From NCBI GenBank assembly GCA_045658005.1, contig JAZOUD010000122.1, positions 1 to 64,000 on the forward strand: DNA of 64,000 nucleotides, in the 5' to 3' direction. The position numbers were made by a program, and so were the translations under genes. The notes beneath the pieces were generated by a model. That model was given only the letters and a program-made list of their open reading frames with translations, had not been told where the DNA came from and did not search any database. Of the stretch, positions 27,159 through 35,594 are shown one piece after another (within the stretch, counting starts at the first letter, position 1; each line of letters begins with the position of its first letter). Source of the stretch: UBA2862 sp045658005 (GTDB taxonomy: Bacteria > Bacillota > Clostridia > Christensenellales > Aristaeellaceae).

Positions 27159-28307
27159 ATGAAATGCATCATCAACGGGAAGATCATAAGGAGGGACGGC
27201 CTGCTCGAGGGGAAGGCCGTGCTGTTTGACGAAAAAATCCTCGGCTTCTGTGACGCGCCGCCAGAGGGGGCGGAGGTCATTGACGCCGGGGGCGGGTATG
27301 TGTCGCCGGGGCTCATCGACGTGCACTGCCACGGCTTCATGGGCTGGGACGCCTCCCACGGGGATTTGGACGAGCTGCGCCGGATGTCCCGCCGGGCGGC
27401 CCGGTTCGGCGTGACCGCCTGGCTGCCCACCACGATGACGCTGGACTGGCCGGCGCTGGAAAAGTGCTTCTCGGCCATCCGTGAAGCGCAAGGAGAAAGC
27501 CTGTCTGCCGAATGGAACGGCGCCCAGGTGCTGGGCTGTCACGCTGAGGGGCCCTTCATCAATCCGAAAAAAAAGGGCGCCCAGGCGGAGGCTTGCATCC
27601 AGCGCCCGGACGCCGGGAAGCTGCGCCCCTGGGCGGACGTGATTCGCCTGATAACCCTGGCCCCGGAGATGGACGGCGCGGGGGACTGCATTCGCCAGGC
27701 CGTGGACATGGGCATCACCGTGTCCATGGGCCACACCGACGCCAGCTATGAACAGGCGCTGGTGGGCATAGACGCGGGCGTCACCCACGCCACCCACACC
27801 TTCAACGCCATGCCGCCGCTGAACCACCGCCAGCCGGGGCTGGTTGGCGCGGCGCTCACGGACGAGCGGGTGTTCTGCGAGCTGATCTGCGACACCTTCC
27901 ACGTTCACCCGGCGCTGTTCACGATGATGGCGAAGGTCGCGGGGGACCGGCTGGTGCTGATCACCGATTCCATCCCCGTGGCGGGCCTGCCCGACGGTCC
28001 CCACGACCAGCTGGGGGCGACGGTGGTGGTGGACGGCATGAAGCTGCGCTTCCCCGACGGCACCATCGCCGGCAGCGCCCTGACCCTGGACGCCGCCGTG
28101 CGCAACTTCGCGAAGCATGCCGGCCTGCCGCTGTGGCGTGCTGCGAACCTGGCTTCGCTGAACCCGGCCCGCAGCATCGGCTTGGATGACCGTAAAGGTG
28201 CGCTGGAGACCGGCAGGGACGCGGACATCGTCATCACCGACGGGGCTTTCAATGTGCGTCAGACCTATGTGCGGGGCGCGCGGGTCTACGCCGGGGCAGG
28301 CGCATGA
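27159..28307 (+). CDS. nagA: N-acetylglucosamine-6-phosphate deacetylase
   Basis: The 382-residue protein shows the amidohydrolase barrel: GLIDVHCHGFMGWD (metal ligands in most relatives), HAEGPFINPKKKGAQ with the metal-binding Glu, MGHTDASYEQA, THTFNAMPPLNHRQPGLVG, DTFHVHP, and the catalytic Asp in LITDSIPVAG. It removes the acetyl group from GlcNAc-6-P to give GlcN-6-P in the cytoplasm. It lies divergent from the chitobiose transport genes and completes the pathway from chitobiose towards glycolysis except for a GlcNAc kinase and NagB. Its 3' end overlaps the convergent membrane-protein gene by 59 bp. Confidence 0.93.
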   Translation: MKCIINGKIIRRDGLLEGKAVLFDEKILGFCDAPPEGAEVIDAGGGYVSPGLIDVHCHGFMGWDASHGDLDELRRMSRRAARFGVTAWLPTTMTLDWPALEKCFSAIREAQGESLSAEWNGAQVLGCHAEGPFINPKKKGAQAEACIQRPDAGKLRPWADVIRLITLAPEMDGAGDCIRQAVDMGITVSMGHTDASYEQALVGIDAGVTHATHTFNAMPPLNHRQPGLVGAALTDERVFCELICDTFHVHPALFTMMAKVAGDRLVLITDSIPVAGLPDGPHDQLGATVVVDGMKLRFPDGTIAGSALTLDAAVRNFAKHAGLPLWRAANLASLNPARSIGLDDRKGALETGRDADIVITDGAFNVRQTYVRGARVYAGAGA

Positions 28308-28866
28308 GCAGTGCGATGATCCAGTTCAGCCCCAGTATGATCAGGAAGGCCGCCGCGGCGGATTGCGGGCCGTGCTTCGCGAAGCCGTACCAGTCGTTGT
28401 CCCTGACGCCGTTGACCAGCAGGTTCCCTACATAGAACAGGCTGTAGGCCAGCATCGGGATCAACGTGAGCAGGCTGTCCCGGAGCGAGAACGTGCCCTC
28501 CCGGTCGACGATCAGGAAATTCACCATCGAGAGGATCGGCAGGATCAGGTGGAACCAGAGGTTGGCCCCGACATACATCGAATCATAGCCGTAGGCCGGG
28601 CCGAGGAGCAGCAGCACCACGAAGAAGGTGAGGGCGACGGACACCGCCGCAACGTATTTCCATCGGTCGACCTTCGCCCCGCACAGGCAGGCGAGGCAGA
28701 CGCCCCCCTGCAGCAGGTTGGAGAGCACGGTAAAATACCGCAGGCTCTGCAGACCCTCCACGCTGAACGCGCCGTGCCGCCCCGACCCGAAGGCCGACGA
28801 CAGCCAGATCCACAGCGCGAGGCCGCCGATGAGCAGGTCAAGGCATTTGGATACTGCTTTTCGCAT
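28249..28866 (-). CDS. Pr6Pr-family membrane protein
   Basis: The start is the ATG at 28866 with AGGAAGTG upstream, giving 205 residues with about six hydrophobic spans. GLQSLRYFTVLSNLLQGGVCLACL, GANLWFHLILPILSMVNFLI and LIPMLAYSLFYVGNLLVNG match the Pr6Pr (TspO-distant, FAR-17a/AIG1-like) membrane family in Firmicutes. Function is unknown. The 59 bp overlap with the end of nagA is unusually long; both frames keep good coding character there. Confidence 0.75.
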   Translation of the reverse strand: MRKAVSKCLDLLIGGLALWIWLSSAFGSGRHGAFSVEGLQSLRYFTVLSNLLQGGVCLACLCGAKVDRWKYVAAVSVALTFFVVLLLLGPAYGYDSMYVGANLWFHLILPILSMVNFLIVDREGTFSLRDSLLTLIPMLAYSLFYVGNLLVNGVRDNDWYGFAKHGPQSAAAAFLIILGLNWIIALLMRLPRRRPARPAHRSDAH

Positions 28867-28973
28867 GGATGAACACTTCCTATGTCGATGCGCTCTGTGC
28901 CGCCCCGGGATGATCCCGTTCATCCCGGGGCGGCCTTTGCGCGGTTGATGGGGGCTGGATTGTTGCGCGAGGC

Positions 28974-29191
28974 AAATACTGATTTGTCGGGGAGAGGGAT
29001 TAGGGATTAGGGATTAGAAATAATGGCTGGCGCATGGTATAAATAAACACCATCCCTTAAATCATAAATAATCCTCTGTTCTGTCGCGGGAACGGTCGCT
29101 CTATTCCTCGTGATACCTCGGTGCGCGGCTTCTCCTAATCCCTAATCCCTATTTCCTAATCCCTGCGCGTCAGCGCGACAAATCAGTATTT
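28974..29191. repeat. Split dispersed palindrome with a nested inverted-repeat insert
   Basis: The left arm AAATACTGATTTGTCG is at 28974-28989 and the right arm CGCGACAAATCAGTATTT at 29174-29191. Between them lie about 184 bases instead of the usual 3-6. The insert has its own inverted repeat: three AGGGATT units near 28995-29017 and complementary AATCCCT units near 29137-29165. It carries no coding frame. The outer right arm overlaps the end of mutY. Confidence 0.85.
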
Positions 29192-30202
29192 GCCGGCGAT
29201 CTCCCGGTAGACCCTCAGCGCGGACGGGAATGGCAGTGCGGCCAGTTGTTCCCGGTCGACGGGGGCATACCCTTCGGGGACGGCGTCGCACTCGGCCTGC
29301 CAGCCCCGCATGTGCCAGACGAGGTGGGTGAACACGTGCTTGGCGTCGGGCAGGGGGCGGATCAGCCGGACGCCCGAGAAGCCCAGGCCCTCCAGCGCGG
29401 CGACCAGGTCTGCCCGGTCGTCAAAGTGCCCTTCGACGGCGACGAATTCATACAGTCCGCCCAGCAGTCCCTTCGGGCGGCGGCGCACCAGCAGCTTTCC
29501 GCTTTCCTCCATCAGCAGGATCGTCCAGTCCTGCTGTTTTTTGACGGTCGGGGGAGGCTTGCGGGGGTATTCCAGCGCCGCGTCTTCGGCGAAGGCGCGG
29601 CAGTGGCCCGCCACGGGACAGGCGTCGCACTTCGGTGACTTCGGGGTGCATATCGCGGCCCCCAGGTCCATCAGCGCCTGGTTGTAGTCGCCGGGCCGCG
29701 CCCGGTCCATCAGGGCCGTCGCGGGGGAGAGGAGGTCGAAGGGGGTCCTGACGACGTCCTCCCAGGCCAGCACCCGGGCAAGCGCCCGGGCCTGGTTGCC
29801 ATCCAGCGCGGGCACGGGCTCGCCATAGGCGATGGAGGCGATGGCGTTGGCGGCGTAGGGGCCGATGCCCGGCAGCTTCCGCAGGCCCTCCGCGCTGTCG
29901 GGAAACGCGCCGCTCAGCTCGCCGGCCACGATCCGCGCCGCCGCGTGCAGGTTCCGCGCCCGGGAATAGTAGCCCAGACCCTCCCACAGCTTCAGGACCG
30001 CCTGCTCGTCGGCGGCGGCCAGCGCCATGACATCGGGGAAGGCGGCCAGGAAGCGGGCGTAATACCCCTTCACCGTCTCCACCTGGGTCTGCTGCAGCAT
30101 GACCTCCGACAGCCAGATGCGGTAGGGCGCGCGCTCCCCCCGCCAGGGCAGATCGCGGGCACAGCGATCGTACCAGGCGAGCAGGTCGGTGGAGAAGAAC
30201 AT
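29183..30202 (-). CDS. mutY: A/G-specific adenine glycosylase
   Basis: The start is the ATG at 30202 (AAAGGAG upstream), giving 339 residues. The catalytic domain shows WLSEVMLQQTQVETV with the catalytic Glu, the helix-hairpin-helix LPGIGPYAANAI followed by the catalytic Asp in ALDGNQARAL, and the iron-sulfur cluster CxxxxxxCxxCxxxxxC in CTPKSPKCDACPVAGHC. The Nudix-like carboxy-terminal domain recognises 8-oxoguanine. The enzyme removes adenine mispaired with 8-oxoguanine. The last codons and stop (GGC AAA TAC TGA) lie inside a dispersed palindrome, so the repeat has defined the terminus. Confidence 0.93.
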   Translation of the reverse strand: MFFSTDLLAWYDRCARDLPWRGERAPYRIWLSEVMLQQTQVETVKGYYARFLAAFPDVMALAAADEQAVLKLWEGLGYYSRARNLHAAARIVAGELSGAFPDSAEGLRKLPGIGPYAANAIASIAYGEPVPALDGNQARALARVLAWEDVVRTPFDLLSPATALMDRARPGDYNQALMDLGAAICTPKSPKCDACPVAGHCRAFAEDAALEYPRKPPPTVKKQQDWTILLMEESGKLLVRRRPKGLLGGLYEFVAVEGHFDDRADLVAALEGLGFSGVRLIRPLPDAKHVFTHLVWHMRGWQAECDAVPEGYAPVDREQLAALPFPSALRVYREIAGKY

Positions 30203-30230
30203 AATGGATGCTCCTTTCAGAGGGATGTGC

Positions 30231-30267
30231 AAATACTGATTTGTCGCGCTGCGACAAATCAGTATTT
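30231..30267. repeat. Dispersed palindrome, copy 6
   Basis: A perfect 17 bp stem (AAATACTGATTTGTCGC) with loop GCT. It lies between the CapA-like gene's terminator and mutY. Confidence 0.92.
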
Positions 30268-30293
30268 ATCGCTCCACGCTTCCGCTTCCCCGC

Positions 30294-30324
30294 AAAAATG
30301 CAGGAGCGCCGAAGGGCGCTCCTG
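30294..30324 (-). terminator. Rho-independent terminator of the CapA-like gene
   Basis: On the minus strand CAGGAGCGCC and GGCGCTCCTG form a 10 bp stem with loop CTTC, followed by CATTTTTG. It lies 18 bp after the stop codon. Confidence 0.85.
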
Positions 30325-30341
30325 CCGGGGTATGCGTGGAA

Positions 30342-31646
30342 CTATTCCGCCGCGATGGTGGCGACGTCGGCGCCCATTACCGATTGCAGGTCGGCCCAGA
30401 CCTGGCGCATCCTTGCGGCGTCGGCGTAGGCCATGCCCTCGGGGGCGTCCTCCAGCCACTGGCCTACGGCCAGCGCCTGGTAGTTGTACTTGCCGTCCTC
30501 GGTCTCGCTGCGCCACACGTAGGTGGGCACGTAGAGCGGGTTGGTGATGGCGAACCTGCCGTGCTCCGTCTCCTCGATGGTGAACTGGAACACGATGCCG
30601 TTGTCGTTCTTGCCGTACTGGTCGGAAAGCAGGTTGCCCGTAGCGCCCAGGCACAGCGTGCGGCGCACGTTGCCCTCCGCGTCCTTCGTCTCCAGCCAGG
30701 TGGCGGGCTGCACCACGTGGGGGTTGTAGCCGATGATCACGTCCACGCCCCACTCGGCCAGCTTCTGGGCGATCTTCTTTTCGGTGTCGGTGGGGGTCGG
30801 GTTGAACATCTCGCCCCAGCTGCAATAGCAGACGACCACGTCGGCGCCGGCCTCGCGGGCGCTGTCGATGTCCTTCTTGGCGTTGGACTTGGAGATCAGG
30901 TTCACGCCGTATTCCAGCGCGGCGGGGTCCGCGGTCTGCTCGTTGCCGTTCAGCGATTCGGTGTAGGCCAGGAAGGCCACGTTGATGCCGCCGATCTCGC
31001 GAATCAGCGGGGTAGCGCGCTCCTCGGCGGAGGACGCCGCGCCGACGTAGTCCATTGACTCCTCCTGGCAGTTCTGGATCGTGGCCTGCAGATCGTTGAA
31101 GCCGCCGTCCAGCGCGTGGTCGTTGGCCAGCATCAGCATGTCCACGCCGCATTCCTTCAGCGTGCCGATCAGCGCCGGGGGCGTGATCATCTTGTTGCTG
31201 CCGGAATATTCGGTGGTGCCGCCCAGCGAGCCCTCCACGTCGGCCACGGTGTAATCCGCGTTGCCGATGACCGAGGAGATGTTCGTGAACATGTTGCTGA
31301 AATCAAAGGTGTTCCCGTTTACCGCCGCGCGCAGCAGGTTCTGCTGCATGGCGATCTCGCCCAGCGAGCGGATCGTGGCCGAGCGCAGCTCGGGCTCGGG
31401 GGTCGGTGTGGGCTCCGGCTCGGGGGTCGGTGTGGGCGCCTTGGTGACCTCCGCCTCCGGCGCTTCCTCCTCCGCCTCGGGCGGCAGCACATTTGTGGCG
31501 GCGACGTCGTTGTTTCCGAACGGGTGGACCACGACCAGCACCACCGCGGCGATAATCAGCATCACCAGCACCGCCAGCACGACCAGGCCCAGCGGCGTTA
31601 TACGATAATTGCCTACCCTGAGGCCCTTGACAGGCTTGTTGGACAT
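30342..31646 (-). CDS. CapA-family (PGA_cap) metallophosphatase-like membrane protein
   Basis: The start is the ATG at 31646 with GGAGGT seven bases upstream, giving 434 residues. One membrane anchor lies near residues 17-40, then an acidic Pro/Glu/Thr spacer (PTPEPEPTPTPEPE), then a PGA_cap domain. That domain has NADYTVADVEGSLGG, MLANDHALDGGFNDL (usually ANNHxxDxG), a SWG motif in VVCYCSWGEMFNPTPT, and IGYNPHVVQPATW for the usual GxHPHxxQ. The fold is a calcineurin-like phosphoesterase. The family is linked to poly-gamma-glutamate capsule but is broadly distributed, so the substrate is uncertain. The domain should be outside the membrane. Confidence 0.85.
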   Translation of the reverse strand: MSNKPVKGLRVGNYRITPLGLVVLAVLVMLIIAAVVLVVVHPFGNNDVAATNVLPPEAEEEAPEAEVTKAPTPTPEPEPTPTPEPELRSATIRSLGEIAMQQNLLRAAVNGNTFDFSNMFTNISSVIGNADYTVADVEGSLGGTTEYSGSNKMITPPALIGTLKECGVDMLMLANDHALDGGFNDLQATIQNCQEESMDYVGAASSAEERATPLIREIGGINVAFLAYTESLNGNEQTADPAALEYGVNLISKSNAKKDIDSAREAGADVVVCYCSWGEMFNPTPTDTEKKIAQKLAEWGVDVIIGYNPHVVQPATWLETKDAEGNVRRTLCLGATGNLLSDQYGKNDNGIVFQFTIEETEHGRFAITNPLYVPTYVWRSETEDGKYNYQALAVGQWLEDAPEGMAYADAARMRQVWADLQSVMGADVATIAAE

Positions 31647-31705
31647 ATGGCTTACCTCCGTGAAAAAACAGATATTACGAGCTGGTTCCAATTGTTACAC
31701 GCTCT

Positions 31706-31734
31706 ATTATAGCATATCGGCGGGAATCAGGCAA
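31706..31734 (-). promoter_or_regulatory. Sigma-70-type promoter of the CapA-like gene
   Basis: On the minus strand TTGCCT and a perfect TATAAT are separated by 17 bases, about 60 bp upstream of the start. The flanking DNA (31647-31958) is AT-rich and otherwise non-coding. Confidence 0.65.
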
Positions 31735-31840
31735 TGGGGTAAATTGAATTTATGGCATATTTTTTGCGATATTATTTCGATGTATGAAATTCTGAGGTTT
31801 AAGATAATGACAAAATTTCATTTTTTTATTTCAAGATGAT

Positions 31841-31869
31841 TGACAGATTGGTATATATGATGTATGCTT
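31841..31869 (+). promoter_or_regulatory. Probable promoter of the Cys/His-module protein gene
   Basis: A consensus TTGACA and TATGCT are 17 bases apart, about 90 bp before the start. A short hairpin (GGGGC TTGTAT GCCCC, about 31892-31907) lies in the predicted leader. Confidence 0.5.
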
Positions 31870-31958
31870 GTAATGGCATTGAATAGATAAAGGGGCTTGT
31901 ATGCCCCGACAGCTGTTTCAAAAGGCATGGATACCGGTATATTAAGGTGGTAGAAATT

Positions 31959-34900
31959 ATGGCTACGCATTCCATCGGAAAGCTGAAATTCAATCTGTCC
32001 GGCCAGGGGCTCGCCTACCGTTGGGGAGAGGGCGGAAAGACCCATCGCCTCTTCCAGGGCAGGCGGACGTCCGGCACGGAGGACGACAATTCATATGAAG
32101 AACAGCCTGAGGGCGACGCCCTTCAGGACCGTTATGATGCCGACGACGACAGGTACTCGGACGACGTCTATGACGATGACGATCGATATGACGACGATCG
32201 CGACGACGACCGCTATGCGGACGACGACGGCTACGACGACGACGGCTACGACGATGACGGCTATGACGACGACGGCTACGACGACGACGACCGTTACGAC
32301 GATGACGACCGATACGACGACGACGACCGTTACGACGACGATTACGATGACCGTTATCAGGACGAGGACGCCGACGAGGCCTACGACGATTCGGAGGAAT
32401 ACGACGACGCGCCCCGCGGCCGCCTCGGCCAGTTCGTCGAGGAACACGACTGGGTGACCTATGCGCTGCTGTTCCTGCTGCCGCCGGTGGGCATCTACCT
32501 GCTGTGGCGCAGGCGGCGCTTTGACGAGCCGGTCCGCTGGGCGATCACCATCGCGTCGGCCATCTGGTTCGTGGTGGCGCTGATCCTGCTGCTGCGCGGC
32601 CTGCTGGGCGGCGCGGGCGACAGGCAGACCCAGCCCCAGATGACCCTCGCGCCCGTCTCCATCCAGGAAACCCTCGCCCCTGAGGCCACCGCCGGCGGCG
32701 TCGAGGTCATCGACCTGTCAGGCGGCGCGACCGACGGGGATACCTCCACGGACGGTTCGTCGGGTTCGGACGCCTCCACCGGCGATACCTCCACGGACGG
32801 CGCCTCCGATACCGGCCTGGATGCCGCCGACGTGTCGCCCTCTCCGACGCCCCTGAGCGGCTCCGGCAACGGCGCGACCGGCGAGAACGCCGAGTATGTG
32901 TGGAGCCCGGCCTCCGGCCTGTATTACCACTCCAACGAGACCTGCCCCAGCATCGAACAGGGCGTGCAGGTGTGGCGCGTGACCCGCGAGATCGCGGAAA
33001 ACAGCCGCCACCAGTCGCCCTGCCCGGACTGCATCGGCGGCGGCAGCACCACCACCTACTATGGCACGCTGGGCGGCAAGTACTACCATATCGACGAGAA
33101 GTGCAGCAACATGAAGAACCCGCTGGTCTACACCAAGCAGGCCGCGGAGAACGAAGGCAAGCAGGCCTGCCCGGTCTGCATACTGAAGACCAAGGATTCC
33201 CTGGACGAGGACGAGAACATCACCGCGGTGCTGATCAACCAGGAATCCGAGGACAAGAGCGGCCTGAGCGTGTACGCCACCAAGGAGGGCACCTACTACC
33301 ACGTGCAGAAGGACTGCTCGAACATGAAGAACGCCACGAAGCTGTCGCTGCGTGACGCGCTGCTGGCGGGCAAGGCCGCGTGCCCCACCTGCTGCGCCTC
33401 CGCTGGCACGGTGGTCTACTGTACCGCCGGCGGCAAGTCCTACCATACCGACAAGAACTGCCAGGGCATGACCGGCGCAAAGAAGGTTTCGTTGGCCGAG
33501 GCCATGGTGCTGGGCAAGACAAAATGCGACGTCTGCGTCAAGGGCAGCCTGGGCGACGAGGCTGCCGCCGAGGCCGAGAGCGCCAGCAAGGAAAAGACGA
33601 AGACCGTTTCGCTGACCGGAAATACCACCGGCGACGGCGTGAAGGTGTACGCCACCCAGAACGGCACCTATTACCACACCAAGAACACCTGCAGCGGCAT
33701 GAAGGACGCCCAGCTGTATACGCTGAAATCCATGCTGCTGGCGGGGAAGAAGGCCTGCCCGGTGTGCGCCTCCAGCGCCAACACCCAGGTCTACGCGGTC
33801 AAGGGTGGCAAGTACTACCACTCCTACGCCACCTGCTCGGGCATGAAGAACGCCACGGCGGGCACGCTGGCCGACGCGCTGGCGGCGGGCTTCAAGCGCT
33901 GCCCGGACTGCTGGGGCACCACGACCAGCGACGGCAGGACCACCACGACCACCACCAAGGACGGTACCACCACCACGACCACCACCAAGAACGGTACCAC
34001 CACCACGACGACCACCACCAAGGACGGCGTTACGACGAAGTCCACCACGAAGAACGGCACCACGACCTCGACGACCTCGGGCGGCAGCACCCGGGCGTCC
34101 GCCGCGGCATCGAAGGCCACCGCGGGCAACACCTACGTCTATGCCACCCGCCAGGGCAGCTACTATCACCTGAACAGCAGCTGCGGCGGCATGACCGGGG
34201 CCAGTCGCATCACGCTGAAGACCGCCATCAAGGCCGGCAAGAAGGCCTGCCCGACCTGCGCCGCGGCGGCCAAGCGCACGGTGTATTCCACCAAGAACGG
34301 CGACCACTACCACGCGGCCAGCGTCTGTGCGCCCTCGGGCATGAAAAACGGCACGAAGCGCACCCTGGCCCAGGCGCTGATGCTGGGCCAGACCGCCTGC
34401 CCCTACTGCCTGAGCAGCAGGAAGGCGGCGGAGTCCGCCAGCGAGGCCGCCAAGACCTACAACGAACAGCTGAAGAAGGCGGCGGCTGCGGCGGAGGCGG
34501 CTGCGGCGAAGGCCGCAAAGACCAAGTCCACCGCGGACAAGGTGGCGGCGGCGAAGGCGGCGGCAGCCAAGGCGGCGGCCCAGGCCGCGGCGTCCACGGC
34601 CACCCGGAAAGCGACCTATAAGTCCGGCAGGTCCGGCGTGCGGGTGTACGCCACCGTCAACGGCAAGTACTACCACACCCGCTCCAGCTGCTCCAATATC
34701 TCCGGCGCGCCCAGCAGGGTCACGCTGGAGACGGCGCTGAACTACGGCAAGAAGGCCTGCCCGGTGTGCGCCTCCGCGGCCACCCGCAAGGTGTACGCCA
34801 CCCGGGGCGGCAAGTATTACCACTACAGTAAGGCCGACGCCGGCTCCGGCGCGCGGCAGGGCACGCTGGCGGCGGCGCTGGCCTATGGGCTGGATCCCTG

Positions 34901-35516
34901 CCCCAACTGCGTGACCAAGTCGGCCCGCACCGCCGAGCGCACCGGCCCCTACACCTCCGGCACCTCCGGCATCAAGGTCTGGGCCACGGCGGGCAGTAAG
35001 TACTACCATGCCCGCGCCCACTGCTCCGGCCTGACGGGGGCGACGAAGATCTCGCTGGAGACGGCGCTGAACTACGGCAAGAAGGCCTGCCCGGTCTGCA
35101 TGGGCGTCGCAGGCCTGAAGGTCTACGCCGCGCCGGGGGACAAGTACTACCACTTCCTGAAGTCCCACGCCGGCGCGGGCGCCACCGCAGGCACGCTGGG
35201 CAAGGCCAGGGCCATGGGCCTGAAGGCCTGCCCCGACTGCTCGAAGCTCTCCGCCGGATCGGACAGCCCGGAAAACGGCGGCACCGAGAGCGCGCCGGTG
35301 TCCATCAAGATGTATCCCGGCGACGCCGACAGCACGGTGTACGTCGATCCGGGCACCATCAACACCTACTACCACCGGGCGTCCACGTGCAGCGCCGTCA
35401 AGTTCAAGGGCGGCACAGGGGTGTCGCTGCAGTTCGCCATCGACTGGGGCTACAAAGCCTGCCCCCACTGCCAGCCCCCCACCAGCGTCACGCCGGGAAC
35501 GGAGGACAACGGGTGA
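31959..35516 (+). CDS. Large membrane protein: Asp-rich domain, two spans, 13 Cys/His modules
   Basis: The start is the ATG at 31959 (AAGGTGG upstream), giving 1185 residues; I recognise no named family for the whole. Residues 1-40 form a short basic domain. Residues about 45-150 are almost only Asp, Tyr, Arg and Gly in DDDRY and GYDDD repeats. Two membrane spans (about 164-183 and 193-214) flank a WRRRRFDEPVRW loop. A Ser/Thr/Asp-rich spacer precedes 13 modules (about 312-1170) of the form VYAT..G.YYH....CSGM...A...TL..AL..G.KACPVC. Thr-rich and Ala/Lys-rich linkers interrupt the array. Each full module offers one His and three Cys, which suggests a zinc-like metal site. CPxC is not followed by His, so these are not haem sites. 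Modules 10 and 12 have lost the first Cys. A terminator follows. Confidence 0.85.
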   Translation: MATHSIGKLKFNLSGQGLAYRWGEGGKTHRLFQGRRTSGTEDDNSYEEQPEGDALQDRYDADDDRYSDDVYDDDDRYDDDRDDDRYADDDGYDDDGYDDDGYDDDGYDDDDRYDDDDRYDDDDRYDDDYDDRYQDEDADEAYDDSEEYDDAPRGRLGQFVEEHDWVTYALLFLLPPVGIYLLWRRRRFDEPVRWAITIASAIWFVVALILLLRGLLGGAGDRQTQPQMTLAPVSIQETLAPEATAGGVEVIDLSGGATDGDTSTDGSSGSDASTGDTSTDGASDTGLDAADVSPSPTPLSGSGNGATGENAEYVWSPASGLYYHSNETCPSIEQGVQVWRVTREIAENSRHQSPCPDCIGGGSTTTYYGTLGGKYYHIDEKCSNMKNPLVYTKQAAENEGKQACPVCILKTKDSLDEDENITAVLINQESEDKSGLSVYATKEGTYYHVQKDCSNMKNATKLSLRDALLAGKAACPTCCASAGTVVYCTAGGKSYHTDKNCQGMTGAKKVSLAEAMVLGKTKCDVCVKGSLGDEAAAEAESASKEKTKTVSLTGNTTGDGVKVYATQNGTYYHTKNTCSGMKDAQLYTLKSMLLAGKKACPVCASSANTQVYAVKGGKYYHSYATCSGMKNATAGTLADALAAGFKRCPDCWGTTTSDGRTTTTTTKDGTTTTTTTKNGTTTTTTTTKDGVTTKSTTKNGTTTSTTSGGSTRASAAASKATAGNTYVYATRQGSYYHLNSSCGGMTGASRITLKTAIKAGKKACPTCAAAAKRTVYSTKNGDHYHAASVCAPSGMKNGTKRTLAQALMLGQTACPYCLSSRKAAESASEAAKTYNEQLKKAAAAAEAAAAKAAKTKSTADKVAAAKAAAAKAAAQAAASTATRKATYKSGRSGVRVYATVNGKYYHTRSSCSNISGAPSRVTLETALNYGKKACPVCASAATRKVYATRGGKYYHYSKADAGSGARQGTLAAALAYGLDPCPNCVTKSARTAERTGPYTSGTSGIKVWATAGSKYYHARAHCSGLTGATKISLETALNYGKKACPVCMGVAGLKVYAAPGDKYYHFLKSHAGAGATAGTLGKARAMGLKACPDCSKLSAGSDSPENGGTESAPVSIKMYPGDADSTVYVDPGTINTYYHRASTCSAVKFKGGTGVSLQFAIDWGYKACPHCQPPTSVTPGTEDNG
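32892..35475 (+). repeat. Tandem array of 13 Cys/His modules (protein level)
   Basis: Thirteen copies of a 45-50 residue module are spaced along the carboxy-terminal three quarters of the protein. Modules 3-4, 5-6, 7-8, 9-10 and 11-12 are joined by short linkers right after CPxC (for example CASSANTQVY and CASAATRKVY). This implies growth by duplication of a two-module unit. Modules 9 and 11 share VTLETALNYGKKACPVC or ISLETALNYGKKACPVC almost exactly, also at DNA level, marking the latest duplication. Confidence 0.85.
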
Positions 35517-35532
35517 TTCAGGAATCTGGAAG

Positions 35533-35564
35533 CAAAAGCCTTCCCCGGTGGGGGAAGGCTTTTG
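35533..35564 (+). terminator. Rho-independent terminator after the Cys/His-module gene
   Basis: CAAAAGCCTTCCCC and GGGGAAGGCTTTTG form a 14 bp stem beginning 16 bp after the stop codon. The A-rich left and T-rich right ends would also work in the other direction. Confidence 0.85.
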
Positions 35565-35594
35565 GTTTGATATACGCCATGTGAATATTCCCCC

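Noticed and set aside
28990..29165. TTAGGG-like units resembling telomere repeats
   Set aside because: Only three units per arm, inverted, and interior to a bacterial chromosome; they fit the heptad repeat family better.
28974..30267. Dispersed palindromes considered as a CRISPR array
   Set aside because: Copies lie kilobases apart, are palindromic, have no regular spacers, and no cas genes are present.
31841..31958. A riboswitch in the leader of the Cys/His-module gene
   Set aside because: Only one short hairpin is visible and no conserved aptamer sequence was recognised.
32718..35468. A 916-codon open frame opposite the Cys/His-module gene
   Set aside because: It mirrors the repeat array on the other strand, has no ribosome site or domains, and the plus strand has strong conserved modules.
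32892..35475. Cys/His modules considered as multihaem cytochrome sites
   Set aside because: CPxC is not followed by His, so the CxxCH haem motif is absent; the conserved His is upstream in YYH.
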